Assembly: GCA_015956445.1 (NCBI GenBank)
Contig: WIUZ02000006.1
Coordinates: 930,001 to 994,000, forward strand
From: Thelephora terrestris
Taxonomy: Eukaryota; Basidiomycota; Agaricomycetes; Thelephorales; Thelephoraceae
DNA: 64,000 bases
Reading direction: 5' to 3'
This document shows, one piece after another, positions 24,192 to 35,475 of the stretch. Within the stretch, counting starts at the first letter, position 1. The number at the start of each line of letters is the position of its first letter. The notes under the pieces were generated by a model. The model saw nothing but the letters and a program-made list of their open reading frames with translations. It made no database searches and was not told where the DNA came from. A program made the position numbers and the translations under genes.

Positions 24192-27100
24192 GTGAATCAA
24201 GGTTACTTATGAGCAGCACGGCAACTGAACGGCAGATCGTTGGTTCATTGATTGGATACGAACTCCCACCCGCTGTTTACAATACGCAAATAGCGGCCGC
24301 TTATTCCAATCCCACAATGTTTTACCTCATTTCACATTCCAGTGCCTGGGCCTGAACACAAGAATCTCTCGGCCATCCCCATCAGGTCAAATCCTCCCAT
24401 TCGCTCGAGCCTCGCCCTCCCACCGAGACCGAGATCGCACCGTGGCCCGAGCTAAATCTCTCGCTCGCCCCTCTCACCGCCTCGCCTACGCCACAAGTGC
24501 GCGCTGTTTGAGGCCAAGGCACCGCCTACCGTCTCGCGAATCGTCCGGACCCGGATAGTTCTTGGTTTTGTCTTGAGTTTCACCAGTTGATGCTGGATTC
24601 GCCAAATTCCAATTCGCCCTGAACCCCAGTGCCTCGTGAAATTGCGCTTTTCGTCGAAAACCGGCGCAGCATAACCTGCCATCCTTCCAGCAGCTGTCCC
24701 GCCGACATCCGACGGCATTCCTTATTGAGACGGGCATACTACTTCTCAGATTGTATCACAGCATCCCTCGCGAACAAGGTCGACCAAGAGATCCCCAACC
24801 GCCTCGTTTCCCTCTTGTCGGCTCTGCCCAGGATTTCTCAGCGCCATCCTTCATCGATTCATCTACTCCCCCCCTCCGGTATTCGTTAACGCACAAACTG
24901 CGCGAAAGCTTCTTGATCCCTGCGCACTGACAGCATGCGAGCCTTTCCGCTACGAACTACCGGGGCCCACCTAATACCGCACTAAACTTCCCGGTTGACC
25001 TGTTGTCTCCTTTCACCACCACATATTACTGCTGCTATAGTACCCTGCTTCCGAGCTCGCTACGGCAACGATGATGAGAACGAGAGGCAGCGATCGAGAC
25101 AACCTTTCATTCCCGTTGCCCATTCCAACAGTGCGCCTAAAATTTCGATCACGACCGTCATCCGTCAACAGCGTCAACCACCGATCGCTCTACGTGTATA
25201 CAAATGGGCCTTCAACCGGCCCGGGACTAGTGCACTGCAGCACAACGCATGTGCGCCCAAGAAGCCTCCGCTGACGCTCTCCTTCTGACATTCGGTCCCC
25301 GACGTCCCATGGTGGCTGACAGCTCCTTTCCCACATCACCGGTACCGGGGAGCGCCTCGAAAAGGAACAAACCCTATTTCTGTTTATGTAAAACCCAGAG
25401 ATTTTCCGGGATTCAAGGCACAGATACCGGGAAACCTGATCGCACGTGGTCATATCGAGGTGGGGTTCCTTCGTTGGCACTCACATATGGGACTGCGCCT
25501 CGAGGGTGCCAATAAATCTGGCAGATTTTTCACATCAGCACCGCGTCTTGCCCTGAGGCTGACATGGCTTACTGGTAAGGAGGCGGCCTTGTGGTCAGTC
25601 TGGGGAAATGTTGGCTGTAAAGCCCAGCTTTCGGACCTGTTGGCCGGCCGGAAGCCTTCGCTGCACCCTCTCCCAGTCTGTGTATCATGAGGGTGTGCGT
25701 TTCGGGTTTTCTATATCGCTGCCTTTGCTTTTTTCCCCTTGGGACCCGCCGATCTCCGCATTTCTTCAATCAGGGACGCCGGGTTTCCGCTTTTCCTTTC
25801 AATCTCACCTTCCTCGCACTGCAGTAAGTACTATGCTTTATACATGCAAGTGCCATCGTCGCCGACGAACTTACGCCGCTCCCGTCGCCGTCGCCGTCAT
25901 CCGGACAGTGCGAGGAGTAAGCGTTTTGAAACTCCAGTGGAGCGGGTGCAGTCGCTTCCACATTTGGAGGCGTAACTGTGTCAGATTACGATAATCCAGG
26001 CTTGTTGCTAACGATGGGGCGTTCGGTCGGTCATCTTCATCTCGTCAGCGGTTACAACAATAACTCGGATTTGATGTCAACATCTTGATCTTGAAATTAC
26101 CACAGCTCACCCTAGCTCACCCTTCCCCCACCCTCTTCTCGCTTTCGGATACACCGACTCCCCCTCCAAAGCACAACTATTTGGGCTACGCTAAATTCAT
26201 AACCCCCTTGGAGTTCATAGAGCTTCGAGAATGGTGCGTCCTCGTCCACATGAAGGGAATAACGTTGGGGGAATTGATATCGTATCAGTGCTTTTGGTTT
26301 CCCCGGGTGGAGTGAGCGCCTGGTACTTAAGGCGCACACGGGTTTACGAGATGCTTGTCCAATGTTCGATAAGCGGCATACGGCAGATGGCATGCCGGTG
26401 AACTTGGTAAAAAATACAACGACTAAAGTTCAGCGCTCCTCCAAATCGACCGGGATCCAGTTGATTCGTGTCGCCTTTCGGGTAGGCGCAGAGCAAAAGT
26501 TCAGTAACAGGTCGGATTCAGTTATTCCAAGTCCAGATATTCACCGTATTCAAGGGCACAGTATTGAACACCAGTGAACATCGTAAACAGTTCCGGCCAC
26601 CCCTTCAAGTCAATTGTCCAGCCGAGCGTCAGAGTTCTTGAAGGCTCCCGCAAAACGATTAAACCTCGTGCATCGCGAGGCGCCTGGCTATAGAGAATCA
26701 CCTGGTCCTAGTATATGTATCAATCAAGCGCATACCAAATCTCTATGGTCTGCGGAGCGCGTTGGATATCCTGGTCACTACAATCACTCCATCGGAGAGC
26801 GCGAGGTTACGACAAGCATACACTCTTTCTCAATAGAGTGTATATACCACATTGCAAACCCCAAGTCTGTGATTCCCTCCTGCCAATCGGGTGCTTTCGT
26901 CCGGCATCATAGATTTACCACAGTGGCTTTATCGCGTTGAACCGCTGCCTCGTATGCACCACCCACCTTCCCCTTTCGGTCCCCCCCTCGTTTTCCGTTA
27001 TCCGCACATCATTTGTAGGGCTCCACCGTGCCTTGGAGTATCTATACACACATTGCGTAAGATGGCACAGCAGACCGAGGACCCAGGAACGGAAACCCTG

Positions 27101-27464
27101 GCCAAAGACTATTCCTGGACGACGATCAGGGGTTGCACAAGGGCACGATGGACGTGCCCTACATTCGCTTACAATCATTCCGCGTTGACCCTCTCTCCAC
27201 CTCCTGTTACCTGTGTTACGAGGGCGCAATACAGAAAGGCTCATGTACCTCGTCGGGTCGCTTTCGATCGGTTTCGCATTGTTTTTCGGAGACATCTCCC
27301 AGGTCCTCCCACAATTTTTATGAAAAGGTCGTGCGAGTGTACGTGGGCGGGTTGAATGGAATAGACCGGTAACGTATATCCAGGAGTACAATCGTAGGCG
27401 TGATACATGTGATATTAGTCCTACAGAGTGGAGAGACCGGAGATAGGAACTGTTCAGTAAGCGC
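24192..27464. other. 3.3-kb stretch without a supportable gene
   Basis: Open frames here are short (under 160 codons), overlap in several frames, and show no motif or splice pattern I trust. Visible features are CT-rich + strand tracts (24360-24480, 26085-26165, 26950-27000) and a short (GTCGCC) repeat at about 25882-25896. I see no transposon protein, terminal repeat or tRNA. It may hold untranslated leader, a non-coding RNA, or decayed sequence. Confidence 0.5.
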
Positions 27465-29568
27465 CTAGAACGCACAAAAAAGGGTGCTCACCCAAAGTTT
27501 TATGAGGCCGTCCCACGACGCGGTGATAACTTTCGACTGTATAAAAGAATACGGCGAACGTTAATGAGAAAAAGGTGCGGTTCACATCAACACCATCTGA
27601 GAGCGGACGGAGCCAACTCACCGTCTCATGAGGCAACCATTCATGCGCAATCACAACCTTCGAATGTGTCTTGAGCCTCGACTTTATTCTCCCAGTCTTC
27701 CACTCCCAGAAAATCATGTTACCCTCTCCGTCGCCGCTGCTGATCCATTTCCCGTCTGGCGAGAATCCGAGTTGGCACGCGTAGCCCGCGATCGAGTGCC
27801 CGGCGAACCGCTTGTTCCTCGCCTGACGGAAGTTATCCGTGCTGTAGACGAGAATCTGGTTGTCCAGTGACTGGGCAGCAAAATATTTCTCTGCGAAAAG
27901 GAAAAAAAAATTGAAAACCATGTTTCAGGAACGGTGCCCGCGAGGAAAAGTAGCGAAGGGGACATGTCATGGGACGTACTGCTTGGATGAATTGTCACTG
28001 CGGGCATAGAGTGCATGTATGGCTCGGCGATGTATTTAATCGTGACAGGGATGTCGAAATCCCAGGCGCGAATGGTCTTGTCATCAGAAGTCGTTACGAA
28101 CCTCCTATTCTCGTCCACAAAAGTGATAGTGTTCACCGGACCCAAGTGTTGATCATATTCTTGCGTGATGTCGCCTGTCCTTATGTCGTACTGGAACGAC
28201 GGTCGTCAATCGCACAATGAGGACAGCGTTGATGATAGAACTGCTCACCTGCACAATCTTCTTGTCCGACATTCCCGCTAGGAAGATATTTTGCTTGTCG
28301 TCATCGGGATGGAACCGAACAACGTACGGAATCTTTCCGTTGCTAAAGCGGTTGAGGCACTGACCGGTCTCTGTATCCCAGAGTTTCATCTGCCGGTCAT
28401 ATCCACAAGACAAGAATTGGCGGCCGTCGTTCGAGAACGTAAGGTCCTTGACAGCCTTTACGTGTCCATGGAACGTTCGCAGGCAGTTCCCGTGAGTGTA
28501 AATGTCCCATAGCTGGGGAAATCAATCCAGAGTTCTAGAACGCCAATCAGGTGGCTCTACTTACTTTGATCTTGGTGTCCATCGAACCGCTGAGGAAGAT
28601 ATGGCCGGTGTTTGGGAGCAGCCGAATGACAGAAACGCCTTGCGTGTGACCAGTCCAGGTGTGTACACACACCTTCGGAAGGAAACTTTCCTGTGACCCG
28701 GCCTCTGATTGAAGCTGGGGGGCTTCTACGATTGGAGGGTGCATGTATGTACGGCCCTGGTAGTCCGTCATAGACTTGCCATGGAACACCGTACTCTCCT
28801 GGCCAGGAGCACCCCGCTTTGGTTTTCCTTTCCTGCGCACGATCTGCTCTTCTTCAGATTCTTCTTCCGACTCCTCTTCCTCGCCATCTGCCCCAACAGG
28901 TGTCTCCTTAGCGTCATCACCCTCCCAAGAAGCCCACGGCCCAACGTATGCGTCTCCGCCTTCCACGACTTCAAGGTTTCCAGCCGCCTTGCGTTTCCGC
29001 TTCAGCGCTTTCTTTTGCGATCGCGATATTTTCATTGAGCCGAAGGTGTCGAACCCGTTGGCCCGGGCAGCTTCGATGGACCCAACGATCGCAGGTGCAT
29101 TGGGGTCAACGGAAGGGTTGGCGGAGTAGCCGAAGATGGAATGGGTCAGATGCTGTTGACGGAACGCGTAATCTGACATTGATTGTTCCTCCACGTGTCC
29201 AGCAAGCGCGTTTTGGTTCACAAACCTGTTTCGGTCGCCGTATGGGTTCTCCGGCCCTTGTGTTGGCAGCATCATATCGTCATATGTGATGTTGACGTTC
29301 ATCTGCGTATCAGTGGGTCTGGTGATAAGCGAGGTTTGCTTCAATGGGTCCTGTCGAGAAACATTTGAGAATCCGAGGGTTAAGATATGTCATAGGTGTT
29401 GCGCACTTCTGAGAGCACATCTGGAGCAGAATGTGGAATAACCGACGTCGGTTTTGGTGGTTCCACGCGTGGTTTCTTTGAGGCAGGGAGTGAAGTGAGT
29501 CCGAAGGCGTCATTGGTGGGTGACGCCGGGCCCTCGTCCTCGCTGGAGTAGTGTTGGACGAGAGACAT
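27465..29568 (-). CDS. PRP17: Pre-mRNA splicing factor Prp17/CDC40 (WD40)
   Basis: Second-step splicing factor with a C-terminal WD40 propeller. The start [14 protein letters not shown] (29568) is typical. An intron is followed by [40 protein letters not shown], the Lys-rich [14 protein letters not shown], an acidic Glu-rich tract (about 28860), and the Prp17 hallmark [13 protein letters not shown] (about 28760). Repeats follow: [80 protein letters not shown] and [13 protein letters not shown]. The last repeat runs on as VSTLFCAF-stop. At least five introns. Divergent from the MYB gene, with 134 bp between the ATGs. Confidence 0.93.
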
Positions 29569-29702
29569 AGCGAGTTGAGAACGACGAGCGGTCGTGAGAG
29601 TCGGAGTCGATCTGACAAGATGCTGTGTATTACTTAAGCGCTCTAAAAACGCCCTGGATCCTCTCGTTCCGTGTTCTCATCATCCCCACGGTTCCATATG
29701 TC

Positions 29703-31888
29703 ATGTTGGACAAAGTCGTCGGAAGGCCCTGGAGTACAGAAGAAGACAATCTCTTGATCCAGGCAGTCGCTATTCATGGCCAGAATGATAATTGGAAGCA
29801 AGTCGCCACCGCAGTTCCTGGTAGAACTAACAAAGCTTGTCGCAAGGTGCGCCACAAGCAGTCTGGCCCCCCTACGTTTACGATTGATCACGTATCCCAC
29901 TATTCTAATAGCGATGGCTTCACTCTCTATGCCCCACTGTAAAAAAGACCGCCTGGACACGTGAAGAGGACGAGCTTTTGTTATCCTTGTACGCGATACA
30001 CTCAACCAAATGGTCCGTCATCGCGAGGCACATCCCTGGTAGAACGGACGATGCCTGTTCTAAAAGGTATCGCGAGGCCTTGGATCCCTCTTTGAAGAAG
30101 GGAGACTGGTCCCCTGAGGAAGATTTCCACCTCCTTCAGGCCTACAAGAGGCTAGGGGGCCGGTGGGGGCAGATTGGTGCAGAACTATGTAGGAGTGGTT
30201 TGGGCTGCCGCAACAGGTACGCCAATAATACCTGATACGTTTCTAGTGTGTGATATCTATGCACGCAGATGGAGATTGCTGAACAGGAAAAACATGACTT
30301 CAGATCCCTCGCTTGAACAATCGACCTCGAATCTACCAGGGACCTCTACGGGGTGGGCAGAGATCTCGTTGCTGCCCCAGAATATCTGGCACAACTCGCA
30401 GGCTATGAGGTTCTCTGGGTCCGGACACATACCGACCACCGTCCAATGCACTGATCGTCCGATGGGCGTCTCGTCGTCCTCGGCGCCGATGTTTCAATAT
30501 GCTTCATCGTCCTTATGCTGCGCCTTATCTCCGTCCGATTCGTCCCCGAACCCAACCACAATGCACCTCCAGCCGAATGGTGCTCCCCGGTATTTGATAG
30601 GAAACTGTTGCAGACCTGCAATGGATCATGGGAGTACTCCGATGGAAATAGATTACGACAGCGTCAACCAGGATCACCATCCGGCTGATCCTGCCCGAGA
30701 GTCCATTTCTTCTGTCGCCGATGTCCCGCCGAATTCTACGGGGACTCAATGTTCGGTTGGTTGGTCTGTTCCTCAGAATCCCGCGAACGAGCTCTCATCG
30801 GAGGACTTGTCAATTCCGAATAACGCGCACTCACATGCTGATCTTCCGAACCCCGGTTTCCAAGTTCCCTGCGTTGCTTCGACACTTCCAGCTTCTATCC
30901 CGCCGATGTCATCGGTTCAAGGTGTGACCGAAGTAGATCATGCACCCGGGTCCGCCATCCCGGAGACTCTAGTCCTGGAGGAAGCCACGGCGCCCCTCCC
31001 TCCCTCGAATTCAGACCCTCCGAATTCCACAAAGTCAAAGCGGGGGAGACCAGGGACAAACTACAAGTTGTCTTCATCCTTGCCAGTGACCCTCGAGTAA
31101 GCTGTGCGAGGTCTGGTGCTCAATTTTCACGCATCTGACCTTACGATGAAGTAAAACCCTTGCCTATGCATGTGGCCATGAGGACTGCTGGCCCTCAGAT
31201 ACACCGACGGGGTCCGTTTCTTTCGCAACATCGAAAGAACTATCAGATCATAGCAAAAATGACCACAATGAATCTATGGGGGGCACAAAGCCATACCGAT
31301 GTGCGTTAGACCGATGTGGGAAGGGTTGGAAAGTCAGTGATCTCATCGTCACCCTAATCATTGGCTAATCTTATCATCCTTCACGGCCTTATCTTTCCGC
31401 CGAACGTTGACCGTCGAATCCTCGTCTTGGTGCTTAGAGCATAAATGGGTTGCAATACCACCTTCAAGTGTAGCTCACCCTCTTTGATATCAATCCCCCA
31501 TTGGATGACCCAAACTAACTTTCCCCCCTCAGATCTAAGGCCCACTTCAGTCAAGCCCTCCTCGATCAGTTTTCACGAGAGCAGAAGAACAAGTTAGAGC
31601 GGTCTAAGAACAGCTCCTCCATTTCTGGTGGTGATGCCGTAGGAGAAGATCAGGGAACCAAACGTAAAAAGCACCCTTGTCCACACGATGGGTGCCCAAA
31701 TATCTACCGCCAGAAAAGCGGCCTCCGCTATCATCTATCACATGTGAGCTCAAGTGATAAGATCTCCAGTTCACCTTAGCTAAAGTACACTGCTGAAGGG
31801 TCATCAAAGCGTACATCCCGTTCAACTGCAGGTGATCCCACCTGCTCTGGCGCAGAAAATAAATGAGCGAACGTGCACATCTGAGTAA
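29703..31888 (+). CDS. Three-repeat MYB protein with C-terminal C2H2 zinc fingers
   Basis: Likely DNA-binding regulator. MYB/SANT repeats: R1 GRPWSTEEDNLLIQAVAIHG..NWKQVATAVPGRTNKACRK; after an intron, RWLHSLCPTVKKTAWTREED and ..KWSVIARHIPGRTDDACSKR (R2); then GDWSPEEDFHLLQAYKRLGG..GCRNR, completed after an intron by WRLLNRK (R3). A Ser/Pro-rich linker runs to about 31090. A C2H2-like half reads KPYRCALDRCGKGWK (31283-31330). A second finger reads HPCPHDGCPNIYRQKSGLRY plus HLSH (31670-31744), then GHQSVHPVQLQVIPPALAQK and a stop at 31888. The finger resembles the Sfp1-type fungal finger. The splice joining the halves of the first finger was not resolved. The start is the first ATG in the R1 frame. 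Confidence 0.75.
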
Positions 31889-32026
31889 TCACTGTCTCCA
31901 TCGCAAATGCAATCCGCATAATGTACCGTAAATCTTATAGGGGGGTTTGGTGCTAGAAATAATCGAGCAAAGTCCCATAAACAAGAGTAGCAAGTCGATC
32001 CCAGAACATGATTTTATTATCATGGG

Positions 32027-33275
32027 TCAGCGTCCGCCAGCAGCGCCTCCTGCACCAAACTGACTGGCTCTGAGACGGATACGAATTCATGAATTAACGA
32101 ATCGGTCCAGGGTGTGCACAAGACACTCACAAGTCGCGTAGACCTGGGTCAGACATAAGCTCGGCCATCGAAGGCATACCGCCTCCGGACTGCACGCGAT
32201 TCATCTGGGAAGGCCGGGCCCAAGGAAGTGAGGTCACCTCAAAAAAGGATTATCCGGACGACGAGTGACCTACCATGTTTGCGACCGAAGGGTTCTGCAT
32301 CAACCTCTCCAACCCGCCGTTAGCCATCATTGATTGAGCCATTTGGGCCATCATCGGGTTGTTCAGCAGGCCACTAAGATCAGGGGCTCCCCCTCCCCCT
32401 GGGCCACCACCTGTCACGCCACGGAGCATTTCAGCCATTCCACCAAGGTCCATTCCATTAGATCCTGCCCCGGGTTGAGCGGGCGGCGTCGACTGGGTTT
32501 CACCGGGCGGCTCAGATTCCTTCAGTCTTGCTTCCGCATTATTCAGGGCAGAAGTCAGGCTCGGGTTCCCTGGCTCGACATCGAGACCGCGTTGGAAAGC
32601 AGCTGAAGCCTCCTTGAAATCTCCCAGAGAGTAGTGAGCGTGGCTGACAAAAGCATAGAACCTTCAGCGTTTTTTCGAGGAGATGCTAGCGGTGGGACTT
32701 ACCCCAGACGGTGGTATGCCTTCACGTATGATGGTTCTACTTCGATCGCCTTTTCAGCATCTCCAACGGCCAGCAAGTGGTCTCCCTTGCTCGAGTAAGC
32801 CGCAGCACGATTAGAAAAGTAGACGGGATTCGTAGAATCGAGGTTGATAGCTTCAGTATAGGACTGAATGGCTTCATCATACTTCTTTCCGGACATGAGA
32901 GTGTTCCCCTTCTGCTTGAGTTTTTCGGCACTCGCTTTATCTTCTGCAGTAGGACCGGCTGGTTTTGGTTGCGAAGAAGATGAAGCTACCTTGTCTCTCG
33001 TCTTCAAAAACAGGCCAAAGACAGATTCCAGTGTAGTAGGCTTGATTGAAAGCCTCTCTGACTGCTCTTTATCGGAAGGATCGACACCGAAAGCTTCGCC
33101 GATGCATTGAACTGTGGGGGAGAGCCGCGGTCAGTTTACCTATCGAATGCGATAACAGATGTTGCAACGCACTTGCAACCTCGAGACCCTCCTTATCATC
33201 CTGCTTCACCGTTCCGTCCTCGAGTGATTTGTTGAGGAATTCGATAATCGCATATACCAGCTTTTGCTGCGACAT
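32027..33275 (-). CDS. SGT2: SGT2/SGTA co-chaperone (TPR, glutamine-rich)
   Basis: Cytosolic co-chaperone that hands tail-anchored proteins to the GET pathway. The start MSQQKLVYAIIEFLNKSLED is the N-terminal dimerisation domain, which binds Get4/5; the next exon continues IQCIGEAFGVDPSDKEQSER. Three TPRs follow: EKLKQKGNTLMSGKKYDEAI, NPVYFSNRAAAYSSKGDHLL and YVKAYHRLG joined by a splice to a HYSLGDFKEASAAFQRGLDV segment. The C-terminal Met/Gly-rich region (MAEMLRGVTGGGPGGGG; NNPMMAQMAQSMMANGGLER) is the substrate-binding part and ends SQFGAGGAAGGR. About 340 residues, the family size. It is divergent from PRP19, with 105 bp between the ATGs. Confidence 0.93.
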
Positions 33276-33380
33276 TATGCTGATGGTACGTATCGATGAG
33301 TGACCGCGCGTCAAGCGGTTAGCCGAAGTGAGCCGAAGTGATTCCCTTCGCCTTGACCTTGACCAGTCTCCTCCCCCAAA
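33276..33380. promoter_or_regulatory. 105-bp bidirectional promoter, SGT2 and PRP19
   Basis: The whole gap between two divergent start codons. It contains the tandem AGCCGAAGTG AGCCGAAGTG and a CCTTGACCTTGACC repeat. No TATA box. Both genes must initiate within or very near this interval. Confidence 0.6.
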
Positions 33381-35004
33381 ATGTTCTTCTGTGGAATCTC
33401 TGGCGAGCCTCCTCAAGATCCTGTCGTGTCCTCGAAGTCTGGACACGTTTATGAACGTCGTCTCATTCAAAAATACATCACAGAGAATGGCACCGACCCT
33501 TTGACGGGCGAAAAGTTGGAGGAGAACGACCTCATTACCATCAAAGCCAGTACGTGTATTTCTCCAAGTTTCCCATCCATACCGAGACTGAACGTCTTGC
33601 CAAGACCCAAATACTGCTCCTCCACGTCCTCCAAGCCATTCCTCTATTCCTGCTCTGCTGCAAACCCTCCAAAATGAATGGGACGCGCTCGTTCTCGAGA
33701 CTTTCACCATGAAGCAACAGTACAACTCCATTCGACAGGAGTTGAGTTACGCGTTGTATGCTCAGGATGCTGCCACTCGCGTCGTTGCTCGTGTAATCAA
33801 GGAACGTGATGCGGCCCGAGAGTTCGTACCTTATTTTCCCTCCCCTCGAGCGTTGTGCTAACCCATTTCGTGCAGAGCTCTTGCTAACGTCCAAGCTTCC
33901 ATGGGGGTTGCTTCCAATGCCGGTGGTCCAGACGTTGATATGGCCGACGCCGGGGAAGATGCTGGTGGTCTTCCAGCACCGGTTATGCAACAGATCGACG
34001 AGACATACCAGGCCCTTTCGTCCGTTCGTAAGAAACGGAAGCCTCCCGCAGATTATACGACTCCCGCCCAAGTGAAGACTTTTACCGCCAAACACACCAT
34101 CCCATCCCTCCATTCTTCGTCCGCATCTGGCATCAACTCGCTTGCTCTGTCGAAGCTGAACCCCGACCAGTTCCTCACAGGGGGGAACGACAAGATCGTA
34201 CAACTATACGACAGGGGAACTGATAAAGTTTTAGCCACACTGAAGGGACACACGAAGAAGGTTAACCACGTCACCCTGCGCGAGCGCGAGGGTGAGCCTA
34301 CCCTCCTCATCTCTGGAAGTGCGGATAAGGCGTCCAAGATTTGGGCCCACGACTCTGCCTCAGGGGAATACATTCCGAAAACCACCATTCGGACCCACAA
34401 GGGGGAAATTTCTGGTGTCGCAGTTCATCCCACATCCACGCTGCTTGCCATTTCTTCCACAGACAAAACCTGGTCGTTGCACGACTTGACGAACTTTGAA
34501 CCAATTTTCCGTTCATCTGAGGGCGACGACTCGTTCACTTCCATGTCCGTTCATCCAGACGGTACCCTGATCGGTTTAGGAACACCCACATCGACGATCC
34601 AGATATTCGACGTGCGAACCGGCGCGGTCGCTGCCTCTCTTACGCCGGAGAACACCACCCCATTCACTGTGAACACTCTCAGCTTTTCGGAAAATGGTTA
34701 TCATCTCGTCGCGCCAAACTCCACCTCATCCGTGGCCGTTTGGGATCTTCGTAAACCCAAGATTGCGCACACCATCTCCCTGGGAGATTCGTTCAAGATC
34801 AACAAGGTTCTGTACGACTATAGCGCGCAGCTATTTGGGGTGACGGGTAACGAAGGAGCAAGAATCTACGCGTACAAGTCTTGGGAGGAACTTGTTCGGT
34901 TCGAGGAAGCAGGCGAAGTTGTCGATCTTGTATATGGTGAGCAGGGTCGGGAGATCTGGGGAGTCAGTGGCAGAGACGTCAGGATCTGGGGTTTGCCTGC
35001 TTAG
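33381..35004 (+). CDS. PRP19: Pre-mRNA-processing factor 19 (U-box ubiquitin ligase)
   Basis: Core of the NineTeen complex, an E3 ubiquitin ligase needed for spliceosome activation. Exons 33381-33549, 33605-33821 and 33876-35004 (introns 55 and 54 nt). The U-box is [42 protein letters not shown] Pro-rich linker ([20 protein letters not shown]) leads into the coiled-coil tetramerisation segment ([40 protein letters not shown]). Seven WD40 blades run from about 34100 to the stop (e.g. [40 protein letters not shown]), ending [11 protein letters not shown]. Length about 503 residues, as expected. It sits about 3.8 kb from PRP17, a functional partner in splicing. Confidence 0.96.
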
Positions 35005-35475
35005 ACACGCCTTGAATATGTCAATGCTGTTAGTTACCGTCCCTCGCTAAGTTTGTAGCACGAAGAAGTCCGTTCAATTTTGAAGCGGTCGTCAACTTAT
35101 CAAGAACCACCCTGAGGAGTTCGAAATCCCATCACTTCCAGTTCATGTAAAAATATGAGATTGCGGGATACCCAGAAGGTTTTGATGTACAAGTTACAAT
35201 ACAGCGGCCAAATTGTGAAGAAATGATATGAAAGTGCGCGCGAACATCAAAGCGTGAAGACAAACAACAAGTACGCGAGATGAGGGAGTGGAGGTCATGT
35301 ACAACCCGGAGAAAAGCCGAACGAAGCGAAGGGCTACCTGGTTATCTGTACATATGAAAACAGCCCGGTGTAGATCAAGAGAAAAGGGGATAACGCAATG
35401 TGTGTAAGTGAATGTATAAGTCAAAGTTTGATAGTCCATCGAAACCATTGTGCTCAGCCGATCGGATGTGGTGTT
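35005..35475. other. Convergent 3' flanks of PRP19 and OPT gene
   Basis: 471 bp with no coding exon seen between two converging stop codons. Confidence 0.55.

Noticed and set aside
24995-25288. 97-codon + strand frame in the gene-free gap
   Set aside because: No motif, no splice partner, and overlapping frames of equal quality.
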